Shown: positions 41,875-51,811 of the stretch, piece by piece
Layout of the letters: each line of letters starts with the position of its first letter
Numbering within the stretch: position 1 is the stretch's first letter
Assembly: GCA_965249215.1 (NCBI GenBank)
Contig: CBDFLN010000002.1
Span: 1-64,000 of the forward strand
Direction of reading: 5' to 3'
DNA from: G963667675 sp965249215
GTDB taxonomy: Bacteria > Chloroflexota > Dehalococcoidia > Lucifugimonadales > UBA3495
Length of the DNA: 64,000 bases
The notes under the pieces: model-generated
Told to the model about the DNA's origin: nothing
Database searches by the model: none
Seen by the model: the letters and a program-made list of their open reading frames with translations, nothing else
Made by a program: the position numbers and the translations under genes

Positions 41875-44720
41875 ATGACAGCAACAAGCGTCATGCGAAA
41901 CCCCGGCTCTGTCCTCCTAGTGTGGTGTCTCTGCCTCGCCGCCGTCTTCCTCGCGGCCTGCGGCGGCGCTCAACCCACGGCAGGAACGGGGAGATGCACG
42001 CTGCAACCCACGGCGGGAAGGTTCAGACTGACCCTCAGGCTACCGCGATAACGACTGTGCAACCCACGGCGGGAACGGAGGCACAGACTGACCCCCAGCC
42101 TACCGAGATAACGACGGTGCAGCCCAACGCAGGCTCGGAGATGCACGCTGAGGTTAATCCGGAGTGGTTCGTCGCCCCCTCCTTGGATGAGCAGATATTC
42201 GACGCATTGGATTCGAATTCGATGGTCGTCGTGCGGGCGACCTTGTCGTCCTTGACATCGAAAGCGGAGACTATTTCAGGCACACCAACAACCTACCGGC
42301 CCATACATGAACTCAGGTTCACCGTCCACGAATATCTTGAGGGCAGCGGTCCCAACGAGGTCGTGGTGGTGGTGCGAGGCAACACAATCTATACCGATGA
42401 GGCCACGGCCATTGAACATGCGCAATATGCCGCGGGGGAACGCAACAATTCCTGGGACAATCGGCAGGCGGTGCTTTTCGTTGACTTGAGCCAGACGACG
42501 TCTGGGGCTTCGGGCGCAACCGGACGTTCTTTCGCCAGGACCGCTGAGTTCATAAGGTCGAACCCCCAGGAATCACCTTGGGACTATACCGTCGACAATC
42601 TGAGCCGGGCCTGGCTGCCGGCCCAAGCCGCAGCCGGCAAGACCGCGGACTCAACCCGCAGTGCCGCCGATTCCACATTTATCACCGACGGCGCGGAGAC
42701 GCCGTCGCCGACGATTACCCTGGCGGACCTAAAGGCCAAGATCGCGGCGATGGAGGCCGAACTGACGGCAGGGGAGGGAACCGCGGGATTCAGGGACTGC
42801 GTAAGAGATAGGATTCTTCGTGAGAGGGTTTACCGCGCAGAGCCAGGAGGGCCGCGCCAACGGGGACAGTCTCTCGGCTCCGGCAGGGCGGCCGGGGCCG
42901 AGATCTACAGCCGCGACAACAACCATCGGGAACCGAAGTATAACAACTACTGGCTCAGCGGCCCGGACGCGAATCTCTTTCAGGCCCTGAACGCCGATGA
43001 CGATTCCTCCTCCGCCACCGGGTACACTTACATGCTGTCCACGGTGCGGCCTCTGCCCGCCGGTGAGTACAGCGTCCACTACATCTTTCAGCACCACGAC
43101 TACCTCCTGTGCAACTTCAAGCCGGACGACACCTACTCCGACTGGACGGTCACCGTCACCGCACCCGCCGGCACGGTACACGAGGCGTTCTTTGACCCGG
43201 TGGCCATCGGTTCCGGGGTGGGCGCCGACGCATCCAACGGCGCGCTGGAGCCCAAGGCGTTCTCGATGGGCGGGGTGAGCACGGCCCTCCAGTCCCTGAA
43301 GTGGCAGGGCGGCACGGCGACGTTGGGGCTGAGCGCCCCGGCGTCCCTGTCGGGCCACGCGCTGGAGTTCATCGCCCTGGACGGGACTGTAGCCATTTCC
43401 CTGGACGGAGGAACGGCCACGGTTTCCGGCAGCACGTCGACCTGGAGCGTCGCCACCCAGCCATGGCAGGCCGGGAACCTGCTAATGCTGCGCATACGCC
43501 AGGCCAGCAGCATACCCAATGATGCGTCGCTCAGTGCCCTGGCCCTGAGCGGCGTCACCCTCAGCCCGGCCTTTGCCTCGGCAACTACCGCCTACACCGC
43601 CAACGGAGCAAACGGCGTGGGACAGACCACGGTGAGTCCGACCGTCAACGACGGCGGGGCATCCTACGTGGTGAAGCTGGGCGGGGTTACTGACGCCGAC
43701 GGTACGGTGGACCTGGCTGTGGGAGCCAACGTCATCACGGTTGAAGTCACCGCCGAGGACGGGACGACCACTAAGACCTACACCGTCACCGTGACCCGGG
43801 CCGCGTCTTCCACGGACGCGACCCTGAGCGCGTTGGGGCTGAGCGGCGTGACGCTGAGCCCGGCCTTCGCGTCGCCAACCACCGCGTACACGGCTGACGT
43901 GGCCAACGACGTGGAGCAAACGACAGTTACGGCGACGGTCAACGACGACGGGGCGAGCTCGGTAGTCAAGATAGGCGGGGTTACCGACGCCGACGGTACG
44001 GTGGACCTGGCTGTGGGAGCCAACGTCATCACGGTTGAAGTCACCGCCGAGGACGGGACCACCACCAAGACCTACACCGTCACCGTAACTCGGGCCGCTA
44101 CATCCACGGACGCGACCCTGAGCGCGCTGGGCCTGAGCGGCGTGACGCTGAGCCCGGCCTTCGCGTCGGCAACCACCGCGTACACGGCTGACGTAGCCAA
44201 CGGCGTGCAACAAACGACAGTGACGCCCACAACCAACTATGGCGGGGCATCCTACGTAGTGAAGCTGGGCGGGGTAGGGGACGCCGACGGGACGATGGAC
44301 CTGGCCGTGGGGGCCAACGTGATAACCGTGGAGGTGACTGCCGAGGACGGGACCACAACAGAGACCTACACCGCCACCGTGACCCGGGCCGCGTCTGTGC
44401 CCACACCCACCCCCGCGCCTGTAGACAGCGGGAACCCCTCAGTCAGCGAGGTAACCGGAACCAGCCTCCGGGTGAGTTGGGATAGGGTGAGGCCGTCCGG
44501 TACGTTCCTCCAGGACCTACGCGTCAACTACCGTCTCGTAGGCGCAACAGACTGGAGCTTCGGAGCGTACGTGGACACCAGCACGTGGAGCTCCCGCCGG
44601 CAGGCAGCGACTGTGTCCGGGCTCACTTGCGGGACGAACTACGAGTTCCAAATCGAGGCGCAGTACTCGAACCGCTGGCACCACTACGGCAGAATCGACG
44701 CCGCCACGAGCGGATGCTGA
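41875..44720 (+). pseudogene. Lipoprotein with three cadherin-like beta-sandwich repeats; frameshift after the signal peptide
   Basis: ATG 41875 gives MTATSVMRNPGSVLLVWCLC LAAVFLAACGGAQPTAGTG, a clear signal peptide and lipobox, but this frame stops after about 60 codons. The long frame (ORF from 41922) starts with non-signal residues and then reads EMHAATHGGKVQTDPQATAI and onward. A single missing G in the G4 run at 41988-41991 joins them, so the native protein had about 948 residues. It has a QPTAGTE repeat linker, an unknown domain, three approximately 90-residue cadherin-like beta-sandwich repeats (DATLSALGLSGVTLSPAFAS ...), and a C-terminal fibronectin-III-like domain (LRVSWDRVRPSGTFLQDLRV). 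It follows the metalloprotease gene by 11 bp. Confidence 0.8.
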
Positions 44721-45112
44721 CGCTCTGCATGGTACAACCTTTGATATTGCGTCCGAGGAGAAAGCAGAACGCTCGTTCCGGGCCAAGGTTACAGCGGAAT
44801 CTGGTGGCAACCTGTCTGGGTGGGCTTGGCGGGACATGATGTTTGTCTCTGCATGTGGGTAGGGGCGTAAAATCTTTCGCCCCTGCCGGTGGGCCCGCGA
44901 GTTCTGTGCGAAATCCGAACGTCCCGCCGGAGTCTTCAGGCAGATTTGGCTAACCGGAATTCCGACGGGAGGGATCTTGAGTATTCGCCGTTCAGGACCG
45001 AGGGTACTGCCGGGATTTTAGACCCCTCGCTGCCGCTTGAGGTGACAAGGGTAGCCAGGGCCGGTCGGCCGGGGTGCTGGCACCGGTCAGCATGGGTAGG
45101 GACCGGCGCCGG
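44721..45112. other. Intergenic region with a hairpin repeat
   Basis: About 390 bp. GGGGCGTAAAATCTTTCGCCCC at 44863-44884 is a short inverted repeat, of the same kind as at 46292-46313 and about 32555-32575. No gene that I can support. Confidence 0.6.
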
Positions 45113-45535
45113 TCAGTCCGGCCGCGTCCACGTGGCAAGCCTGTCGGGGGTTATCTCGATGAGCACGCCTTTGCCGGACTCCATTATCTGCTGGGCAAAG
45201 GCCCTGCCCCTTTCATCTCCCCAGTAACGGACGCAGATGGAGGTGACAATAGTCTCTAAGTCGTCACTGGTAACCCTGGCCTTCCCTTGGGCCAGTAGGT
45301 AGGCATAGGGCACGTCGGGCGTGGCAATGGACACGCTGACTCTTGGGTCTCGACGGACGTTGCGCGTCTTCAGAACAGAGTCGTGGGTGATGATCATAAA
45401 CTTCCCGTCGCGGTACCCGTACCACACAGGCGTCACTTGAGGCGACCCGTCCCGATTCACGGTGGCCAGGTTCGCGAGGCACTTCCCGCCAAGGAGCTTT
45501 TCTGTCTCATCGGGGGTCAATTCCCTGTCAGCCAT
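45113..45535 (-). CDS. PPOX-class (pyridoxamine-5'-phosphate-oxidase-like) split-barrel protein
   Basis: Started at ATG 45535 the protein has 140 residues. It is a single split beta-barrel: LLGGKCLANLATVNRDGSPQ VTPVWYGYRDGKFMIIT, then KTRNVRRDPRVSVSIATPD and the hydrophobic C-terminus. Members bind flavin or F420 and reduce or oxidise small molecules. The ORF extension to 45610 lacks a ribosome-binding site. A close paralogue lies 194 bp upstream (45730-46152), evidently by tandem duplication. Confidence 0.88.
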   Translation of the reverse strand: MADRELTPDETEKLLGGKCLANLATVNRDGSPQVTPVWYGYRDGKFMIITHDSVLKTRNVRRDPRVSVSIATPDVPYAYLLAQGKARVTSDDLETIVTSICVRYWGDERGRAFAQQIMESGKGVLIEITPDRLATWTRPD

Positions 45536-45729
45536 AGTGCCCTCCGGTCGTTGGCGTAAGGCCCTCAGTATATTGCGACCGCCTGCTACGGGCAAGGAAG
45601 GGGCAGCCAAGCGTCATGGACTATCACCGGGGCATTGCGGATACGTCTGTGGGTGACGGGGGCCAGACGGGGTGACAGGAGCGGCTGGGTCCAGCAAGAC
45701 AACCGGGGTTGGTAGGGCAGTGGGGTCGG

Positions 45730-46152
45730 TCAGTCGGAAGTGGTCCAAGTGATGACTTTGTCGGGAGTTATCTCGATGAGCACGTTGTCGCTGGACTTCA
45801 GTACCTCCCGGGCGAAGGCGCTGCCCTCTTCATCGCCCTTGTACCGGACGCTGATTGAGGTGACCGTAGCCTCCATGTCGTCTGTGGTGATCTTGGCCCT
45901 CCCGTGGACCAGCACGTATCCATAGGGCTCGTCAGACAAGGCGATGGACAAGGACACCCTTGGGTCCCGGCGGACGTTGCGCGCCTTGGCGGTAAAGCCG
46001 GCGGTGCTGACGACAAACTTCCCGTCCTTGTACCCATACCACGTGGGAGATACCTGCGGCGACCCGTCCCGCTTCAAGGTGGCCAGGTTCGCGAGGCACT
46101 TCCCATTAAGGTACTGCTCCATCTCGTCAGGGGTCATCGCCCGATCAGCCAT
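45730..46152 (-). CDS. PPOX-class split-barrel protein, paralogue
   Basis: A 140-residue protein with the same layout: GKCLANLATLKRDGSPQVSPT WYGYKDGKFVVSTA, KARNVRRDPRVSLSIALSD and GRAKITTDDMEATV. It is very similar to the 45113-45535 protein over its whole length, including conserved NVRRDPRVS, and probably has a related but not identical substrate. F420 use is common in this group in Chloroflexota and Actinobacteria. Confidence 0.88.
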   Translation of the reverse strand: MADRAMTPDEMEQYLNGKCLANLATLKRDGSPQVSPTWYGYKDGKFVVSTAGFTAKARNVRRDPRVSLSIALSDEPYGYVLVHGRAKITTDDMEATVTSISVRYKGDEEGSAFAREVLKSSDNVLIEITPDKVITWTTSD

Positions 46153-46291
46153 AGCGCCCTCCGTTCATCAGCTTAATGCCCGCAGTATATTGCGCCCGGC
46201 CGCTACGGGCAAGAAAAGGGCAGCCATCGGCCCGGCGCGTCTCCGCTGGGCCTGCTAGGCAGTTGTTCGCCAGTCTCCATGCCTGGGGAGG

Positions 46292-46313
46292 GGCGAAAAA
46301 TCTTTCGCCCCTA
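46292..46313. repeat. Hairpin repeat GGGGCGAAAAATCTTTCGCCCC
   Basis: Self-complementary 22-mer with 8-bp arms. Related copies occur at 44863-44884 and about 32555-32575. It could act as a bidirectional terminator or be a REP-like element. Confidence 0.7.
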
Positions 46314-46368
46314 CGGTTGGGACAGCGACGTTTTGTGCCGCACACGGCTTTCCCGCCGCGTTGTCCAA

Positions 46369-46626
46369 CTAGGGACGCTCTTCGGACGCGTCACTGCTTG
46401 GCTCCAGCGAGTCTGATTTTTGCCTGCCGCGCCGTTGCTGAAATAGGTAGAAGGCGGATATGCCTACTGGTATCGATACTATGATCAGGCCCAGGGCCGC
46501 CACGACTGTCCACGGGCCCAGGTCGAACACGTGGTCCAGGAAGCCCTTGATCCATTCCAGCAGGTCCGGGTCTGCCACTTCGCCGTGGTGCCCGGATGCC
46601 GACAGGACAATTGCCCAGGCGTTCAA
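46369..46626 (-). CDS. Small single-helix membrane protein after the MFS gene
   Basis: An 85-residue protein with one transmembrane helix (WTVVAALGLIIVSIPVGISAFYLF) and a charged cytoplasmic tail (QQRRGRQKSDSLEPSSDASEERP). It starts 3 bp after the stop of the MFS transporter on the same strand, so it is cotranscribed and may be an accessory subunit. I recognise no family. Confidence 0.7.
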   Translation of the reverse strand: MNAWAIVLSASGHHGEVADPDLLEWIKGFLDHVFDLGPWTVVAALGLIIVSIPVGISAFYLFQQRRGRQKSDSLEPSSDASEERP

Positions 46627-46629
46627 GGG

Positions 46630-47973
46630 TCAGTTCCCCGCAAAGGCGGCGGCGGGCCGGGGCTGGTACCGCACCGAGTATTTCCGCTCGTTGACGGTGA
46701 AGGCGAAGGCCGCGGCGACGAACAGCATAGACCCGGCGGCGAGGAAGGGCACGGTATAGGAACCGGTCAGGTCGTTCAGGAATCCCGCCATCAGCACCGC
46801 GCTGGCCCCTCCGGCCTGGTGAAAGACGAAAGAGACGCCGGTGATGGCCCCCAGGGCCCGCAGGCCGTATACGTCGGCGGTCAGCGACACGGTAAGGGGG
46901 TTGGTGGCAATCCAGGAAAGGCCGGCGACTACGGCGAAAATCCAGACTCCGGCGTCGCCGGACAGCACCGGGACTCCCAGCAAGGGCGGGACCAGCAGCA
47001 GCATGTAGGCCGACCCCCTGGTGAAGTACACCAGGGCCAGCAGGTTCTTGCGGCTGAACCGGTCGGACAGCATTCCCGCTCCGATGCTTCCCAGGGCGTT
47101 CGTGCCTCCCATGATAGCGAACAGGGCGCCGGCCATGGTCGGCGACAGGCCCCGGTCTTCCTGCGCGAAGGCCACGAAGTGAAACGCCAGCATGAACGTC
47201 GTCGCCCCGCAGACGAAAAACGGAATGGACACCTGCCATATTGGGAGCGAGCGGAAGGACTCCCGCCACCTGTCGGTGTCAAGGGGCGGCGTTGGAGGCG
47301 GGCCCAGCGCGCCGCCGCGACCTGATGGGCCGTCCTGGTCTCCGTCGGGCCGTAGGCCCCGCCTGGCCGGGCTGTCCTGCAAAAAGGCCACCGCCAGGGG
47401 GGCCGCCAGGAAGATAATGATTCCCAGGGCAAGCCAGGTCACCCGCCAGTTGGTGGCTTGAATCAGGTAGATTCCGAAGGGCACCAGCACCAGCGATCCC
47501 GTGGACGCCCCGGCGGAGATGATCCCGAGGACAGTGGCCCGCCGGCGGAGGAACCACCGGGCCACCAGGGCCGAGGCGTTGTTCAGCGAGGCCCCGCTCA
47601 GGGCCATGGACGTGACCACGCCGAACAGGAACACCAGGAAGAGATAGTGGAATGTGAGGCTCAGCAGCGCGGTCCCAAGAGCGACGATGACCAGGTTGAT
47701 GATGATTACCTTGGAGCCCTGGCGGTCGAACCACCGGCCGAAGAAGGGCTGGGCCAGGCCGTTGAACAGGGTGCCCAGGGCCCCGGCGGTGGAAATGGTC
47801 CCCCGGCTCCATTCGAATTCCTCGCTCATGGGAATGACGAATATGCCCATTGCTCCCCGGGCGCCGGTGGTGACCATGGCGATGAAGAAGCAGGTGGCGA
47901 CCAGGTACCAGCCGTAATAGATGCCGGGGCTGGGGTTGCTGGTGGATGGATTCACGGTTTGTGTTGGTCGCAT
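46630..47973 (-). CDS. Major facilitator superfamily transporter, OFA/monocarboxylate-like
   Basis: A 447-residue protein with about 12 hydrophobic helices. The first half contains YYGWYLVATCFFIAMVTTGARGAMGIFVIPM, FFGRWFDRQGSK (the conserved loop between helices 2 and 3) and LVARWFLRRRATVLGIISAG. The second half has FSRKNLLALVYFTRGSAYML. It resembles oxalate/formate antiporter-type and monocarboxylate MFS proteins. Its neighbour, an 85-residue single-helix protein, starts 3 bp after the stop. The substrate is unknown; an organic acid is plausible. Confidence 0.88.
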   Translation of the reverse strand: MRPTQTVNPSTSNPSPGIYYGWYLVATCFFIAMVTTGARGAMGIFVIPMSEEFEWSRGTISTAGALGTLFNGLAQPFFGRWFDRQGSKVIIINLVIVALGTALLSLTFHYLFLVFLFGVVTSMALSGASLNNASALVARWFLRRRATVLGIISAGASTGSLVLVPFGIYLIQATNWRVTWLALGIIIFLAAPLAVAFLQDSPARRGLRPDGDQDGPSGRGGALGPPPTPPLDTDRWRESFRSLPIWQVSIPFFVCGATTFMLAFHFVAFAQEDRGLSPTMAGALFAIMGGTNALGSIGAGMLSDRFSRKNLLALVYFTRGSAYMLLLVPPLLGVPVLSGDAGVWIFAVVAGLSWIATNPLTVSLTADVYGLRALGAITGVSFVFHQAGGASAVLMAGFLNDLTGSYTVPFLAAGSMLFVAAAFAFTVNERKYSVRYQPRPAAAFAGN

Positions 47974-48049
47974 GGTGTGGGGCGGGTGGGGCCGTTGCGT
48001 TGGGGCGGATGGATGCAGGATTGGGCGTCTGTATCATAACACCAGCCGC

Positions 48050-48215
48050 TGGTATCCTGGGCAACCACAAGGGTTGCCCCTACGTTTGGGCGTGGTGGGG
48101 GTTCGGGGCGGGTTGGCGACTTGACATTAGCCGCTGGTATCGAGGGCAACCACAAGGGTTGCCCCTACGTTTGGGTATCGAGGGCAACCACGAGGGTTGC
48201 CCCTACGTTTAGGCG
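48050..48215. repeat. Three copies of the GGGCAACCACAAGGGTTGCCC palindrome
   Basis: GGGCAACCACAAGGGTTGCCC followed by CTACGTTTGGG occurs near 48059, 48144 and (one base changed) 48182. Each is self-complementary. They fill much of the 330-bp gap between the MFS and alcohol dehydrogenase genes. No gene in the gap. Confidence 0.9.
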
Positions 48216-48308
48216 TGGTGGGGGTTGAGGGCGGCTGGCCAACTTGCCGTGGCTCTTGGGGGGCATTAAGATTGGCAGAGGATTTCAGGCTGGAGGACGA
48301 GTAACCCG

Positions 48309-49277
48309 ATGAGAGCAGCCAGACTGGCCGGACCAAAGCACTTCGAGTTCATCGACGTGGAGGTCCCAACCCCATCCGACGGTCAATGCTTGATCAAGCT
48401 GGAGAGGGCTTCAGTGTGCGGCAGCGATATTCGCCACGGGTACAACGTCACTGCCGAGGAGGAATACCCAATGCCGCCGGGTCGCCCTTGCCACGAGGCT
48501 GCCGGCGTGGTGGTGGAGAGCCGCACCGACGACTTCAGGGAGGGCCAGCGGGTCATTGTCCTTCCCAGTAAGGGGCATGGCGGCCTGACCGAATACCTGG
48601 TGTCCAATCCCGGCATGATGGTCCTGCTGCCCGATGAAGGGCCGCTGGACGAATGGGTGATGTGCCAGCCCTCGGGTACGGTGCTCTATTCCTGCCAGCA
48701 GATGCCCAACATTTTGGGCAAGAACGTGGTGGTCCTGGGGCAGGGGAGCATCGGCCTCAGCTTCACTATGATAACGTCACGGTGCGGGGCCCGGAGCGTC
48801 GTCGGCGTGGACCCCCTGGAATTCAGGCTGTCCAAATCCAAAGAATTTGGGGCAACTCACGTGATCAACCCGGACAAGGACGACGTGGATGAGGCGGTGG
48901 CGGAGCTCACCGGCGGCGAGGGCGCGGACATCGTCGTCGAAGCAGCCGGGTACCCCGAAACCTTCGATACGGTGTTCAGGCTGGTGCGCATGTACGGGAC
49001 GATAATTGTCTTTGGGGTACAGACCGACGAACGGGTCATGCTCACCCACGACGTGCTCATGGACAAACAGGCCAGAATCATCCCCACGACGGGCGCCCGC
49101 ACAGCCAACCCGACGGCGCATATCAAGGAAATCGTCGCACTCCGCCAGCGGGGATGGTGCGACCCGGGAAAACTGGTCACTCACCACATGGGGTTGTCGC
49201 AGGTGAAGACGGCATTCGACATGTACGAGGTGCACGGGGACAACGTCATCAAGGTGGTGATGAACGTCAACGAGTGA
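48309..49277 (+). CDS. Zinc-type alcohol dehydrogenase-like protein (MDR family)
   Basis: A 322-residue medium-chain dehydrogenase. The catalytic zinc ligands are Cys in ASVCGSDIRHG and the His-Glu of GRPCHEAAGVVVE. The structural four-Cys zinc loop is absent, so the domain is compact. The Rossmann fold is at VVVLGQGSIGLSFTMI with Asp in VGVDPLEFRL, followed by GEGADIVVEAAGYPETF. Similar to threonine or sorbitol dehydrogenase-type enzymes, substrate unassigned. Confidence 0.9.
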   Translation: MRAARLAGPKHFEFIDVEVPTPSDGQCLIKLERASVCGSDIRHGYNVTAEEEYPMPPGRPCHEAAGVVVESRTDDFREGQRVIVLPSKGHGGLTEYLVSNPGMMVLLPDEGPLDEWVMCQPSGTVLYSCQQMPNILGKNVVVLGQGSIGLSFTMITSRCGARSVVGVDPLEFRLSKSKEFGATHVINPDKDDVDEAVAELTGGEGADIVVEAAGYPETFDTVFRLVRMYGTIIVFGVQTDERVMLTHDVLMDKQARIIPTTGARTANPTAHIKEIVALRQRGWCDPGKLVTHHMGLSQVKTAFDMYEVHGDNVIKVVMNVNE

Positions 49278-49437
49278 CTCTTCCAGGCTGGTCCCGCAAA
49301 GAACCCCCCTCATCCAAAGGCTCACCCCCACGGTTGGTGTTGGTTGTTCTCCTGTCAGCCCTGGCAGGCGAACGTTGGTTTGCGTCCGAGGCAGGCGCAG
49401 AAATGAACCCAGAACGGTTGCCTAGGCTGCGGTATAG

Positions 49438-50574
49438 ATGAGACGCGTCGACCTGATTGTGACCGACTCCCGCCTATCTGAGGCCGTTAATCGGATCTCA
49501 ACAGAGATGCGAGTGGCCGTCGACATAGAATCTAACGGTTTCTTCAGATATCAAGAGCGCGTCTGCCTTATACAACTTGCGACGGCTCAAGCAGTCTACC
49601 TCGTAGATCCCCTGGCTGTGGGTGATGTGCGGCCCCTTGGTGAGCTTTTCAGCGACCGATCCGTAGAGAAGATCTTTCACGACGCAGACTACGACCTTAG
49701 AAGCCTCGACCGGGACTGGGGATTCCGTGTCAACAACCTCTTTGATACTCAGATCTCGGCTGCCTTCGTTGGCTCCTCTCAGCTTGGCTTGCAGGCCGTA
49801 GTCAGGGAGTACGCTGGGGTGGAGCTGGACAAAAGCCGTAAGCTCCAGCGGTCCGACTGGTCGTTGCGCCCCCTGAGCTCTGAAGCATTGACATACGCAG
49901 CTAACGACGTTCTATACCTGTTGAAAGTTCGGGACGCGCTATGGGGCAGGTTGAAGGAGTTATCTCGGCTAGGGTGGGCTGAGGAAGAATTCGCTCGCTT
50001 GGAGGGCTTGAGGCATACTGCCAAGGACCGCGCGATGGCCTTCCTGGCGATGAAAGGCAGCGGTGATCTGGACGGTAAAGCGTTAGCCGTCCTGAGGTCT
50101 CTACAACAATTCCGGGAACGAGAAGCGCGCCGGCTAGACCGTCCGCCATTCAAGGTGTTACCGAATTCCGCCCTGATTCAACTTTCGTCCCACCCTGAGA
50201 GTGACCTCTCATCGGTAAAAGGGTTGGGCAGGTACAGTCGCCCTCCCGCTGACCGGGGATTGCGGGCCGCAATCAATGAAGGGCTTAGCTCTCCGCCATT
50301 GGACCGTCAGAAGCACAAGCCGACTGGGGAGAGGCCCGACCCAGACGAACGAGGGAGGATTGAGGCCCGTCTGCGGAGCCTCAAGAACTGGCGCGACCGG
50401 TTGGGCAGCGAACTTCAAGTGGACTCAGCCCTTTTGTGGCCTACCGCCAGCTTAACGCGGCTCGCTAGACACCCAGGCGACCTAGGCGCCGAACTAGACT
50501 CCCCCGAGGTTCGTAATTGGCAAAAGGGAGAGTTCGGAGAAGCTTTAAGGGGGGTCTTAGCGACCTTCAATTGA
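49438..50574 (+). CDS. rnd: Ribonuclease D-like 3'-5' exonuclease with HRDC domain
   Basis: The 378-residue protein carries the DEDDy exonuclease site: VDIESNG (Asp29, Glu31), FHDADYDLRSLDR, and YAANDVLYLLKVRD with the Tyr of the y-subtype. The HRDC domain spans about residues 205-285 (LRSLQQFREREARRLDRPPF, then SSVKGLGRYS). It removes 3' extensions of tRNA and other stable RNA precursors. The start follows AGATG at 49438 without a strong ribosome-binding site. It faces a convergent epimerase-like gene. Confidence 0.9.
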   Translation: MRRVDLIVTDSRLSEAVNRISTEMRVAVDIESNGFFRYQERVCLIQLATAQAVYLVDPLAVGDVRPLGELFSDRSVEKIFHDADYDLRSLDRDWGFRVNNLFDTQISAAFVGSSQLGLQAVVREYAGVELDKSRKLQRSDWSLRPLSSEALTYAANDVLYLLKVRDALWGRLKELSRLGWAEEEFARLEGLRHTAKDRAMAFLAMKGSGDLDGKALAVLRSLQQFREREARRLDRPPFKVLPNSALIQLSSHPESDLSSVKGLGRYSRPPADRGLRAAINEGLSSPPLDRQKHKPTGERPDPDERGRIEARLRSLKNWRDRLGSELQVDSALLWPTASLTRLARHPGDLGAELDSPEVRNWQKGEFGEALRGVLATFN

Positions 50575-50622
50575 GCCGGCCACGCGCGCTCTCAAACACA
50601 AGACGTGCAGAAAAGCGATTCT

Positions 50623-51553
50623 TCACCTTAGACTCCAGTTTCGCCGCATCTCGGATACATAGCGCCTCCCAAGGCCATCCGCGTTCTCCGCGAGCCAGTT
50701 GTTCAGGCTGGTCGCGCTGGTCGGCTCCGCCTTTGACGTAAGCAGGCCAGCCATGAGGACCGTCCACTTCGTGCCTGGTAAGCGCCACGTCCCGCACCAC
50801 GAGTCCGACCAACCGCGTAAGAGAGTACCCCACCCGGGGCGGCATGCGCACCAACCGGCTGCACACTCCCATAGCGGAAGCCAGCAATCGAAGTAACTCC
50901 TCGAAGGTGAAGGTCTCTGGCCCCGCTGCATCGGCGATGGAGTTGTCGATTTGAGAGCCGGCCTGCACAGCCAGCGCCGCGACATCTTCGGCATAGATCG
51001 GTTGCACTGGGTAATATCCGCGCCCACAGACGGGGAAGACCGGAAATCGCCGCAGCGCCCAGGCCATGTTGTTGAGCAACACGTCGCCGTCACCGTAGAC
51101 CAAGGTGGGCCGGATCACTGCGTAGGGAACACCGAGGCCCTTGAGCATGTCCTCCACCTGCGCTTTGCCCCTGAAGTACGGCAGTTCGGAGCAGTGCGAT
51201 GCGTTGGTTACGGAAAAGTGGACTATTTTGCCGACACCTGCCCCCACCGCGGCCTCAAACAACGTCCCGGTGTTCTCTACGGCTCTGTCAAATGTCATAC
51301 CTCCGCGTGCGTACCGAATCCAGTAGGTGTTGTAGAGAATGCCAGCTCCGTCCATCGATCGGCGTAATCCGTCCGGGTCCGAGAACTCCAGCGGGTGCGC
51401 CTCCACCAGACCGCCGAGAGGATTCCGTCCGGGCAGCCGTCGGCTCAGGGTCCTCACTCGGATGCCCTGGTTTATGAGGCGCCGGGCTACGTACCCGCCC
51501 GTGTAGCCGAAGGCGCCCGTCACGACGGCCAAGCCGGCATGCCCCATGGCCAA
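50623..51553 (-). pseudogene. NAD-dependent epimerase/NDUFA9-like protein with a 3' frameshift
   Basis: The frame from ATG 51553 encodes a Rossmann protein (TGAFGYTGGYVARRLINQG, IVHFSVTNASHCSELPYF, VIRPTLVYGDGDVLLNNMAW). At about residue 265 the frame changes: VRDVALTRHEVDG should continue LMAGLLTSKAEPTSATSLNN and WLAENADGLGRRYVSEM, which lies in the next frame and stops at 50623. A single extra base in the GG at 50757-50758 (minus CC) explains it. The uncorrected frame runs to 50567. NDUFA9-like proteins here are usually annotated as complex I-associated or as nucleoside-diphosphate-sugar epimerases. Confidence 0.75.
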
Positions 51554-51811
51554 AGCCTCCCCTGCTATTCGTAGGTTGAGCGCGCCGCGAGGTCGGAAAA
51601 GCGTGGGCGGGTCACCGCCCGGTACGCGGTGGTCGACTCGGAGTCCGCTGAAGGTACAGGTGGAATTCTAGACGTCCTTGGGCAGTCTCCAGCGAATGGC
51701 GGCTATGGCCGTTCCGATGCGACGGATCGGACAGTGCCCGCCGCCCCCAACCCCCCAAACCCGCCTCAAGGGTGGTCAGCCGCCGGACCCCGGCGGCTTC
51801 TTGGGGCTCAG

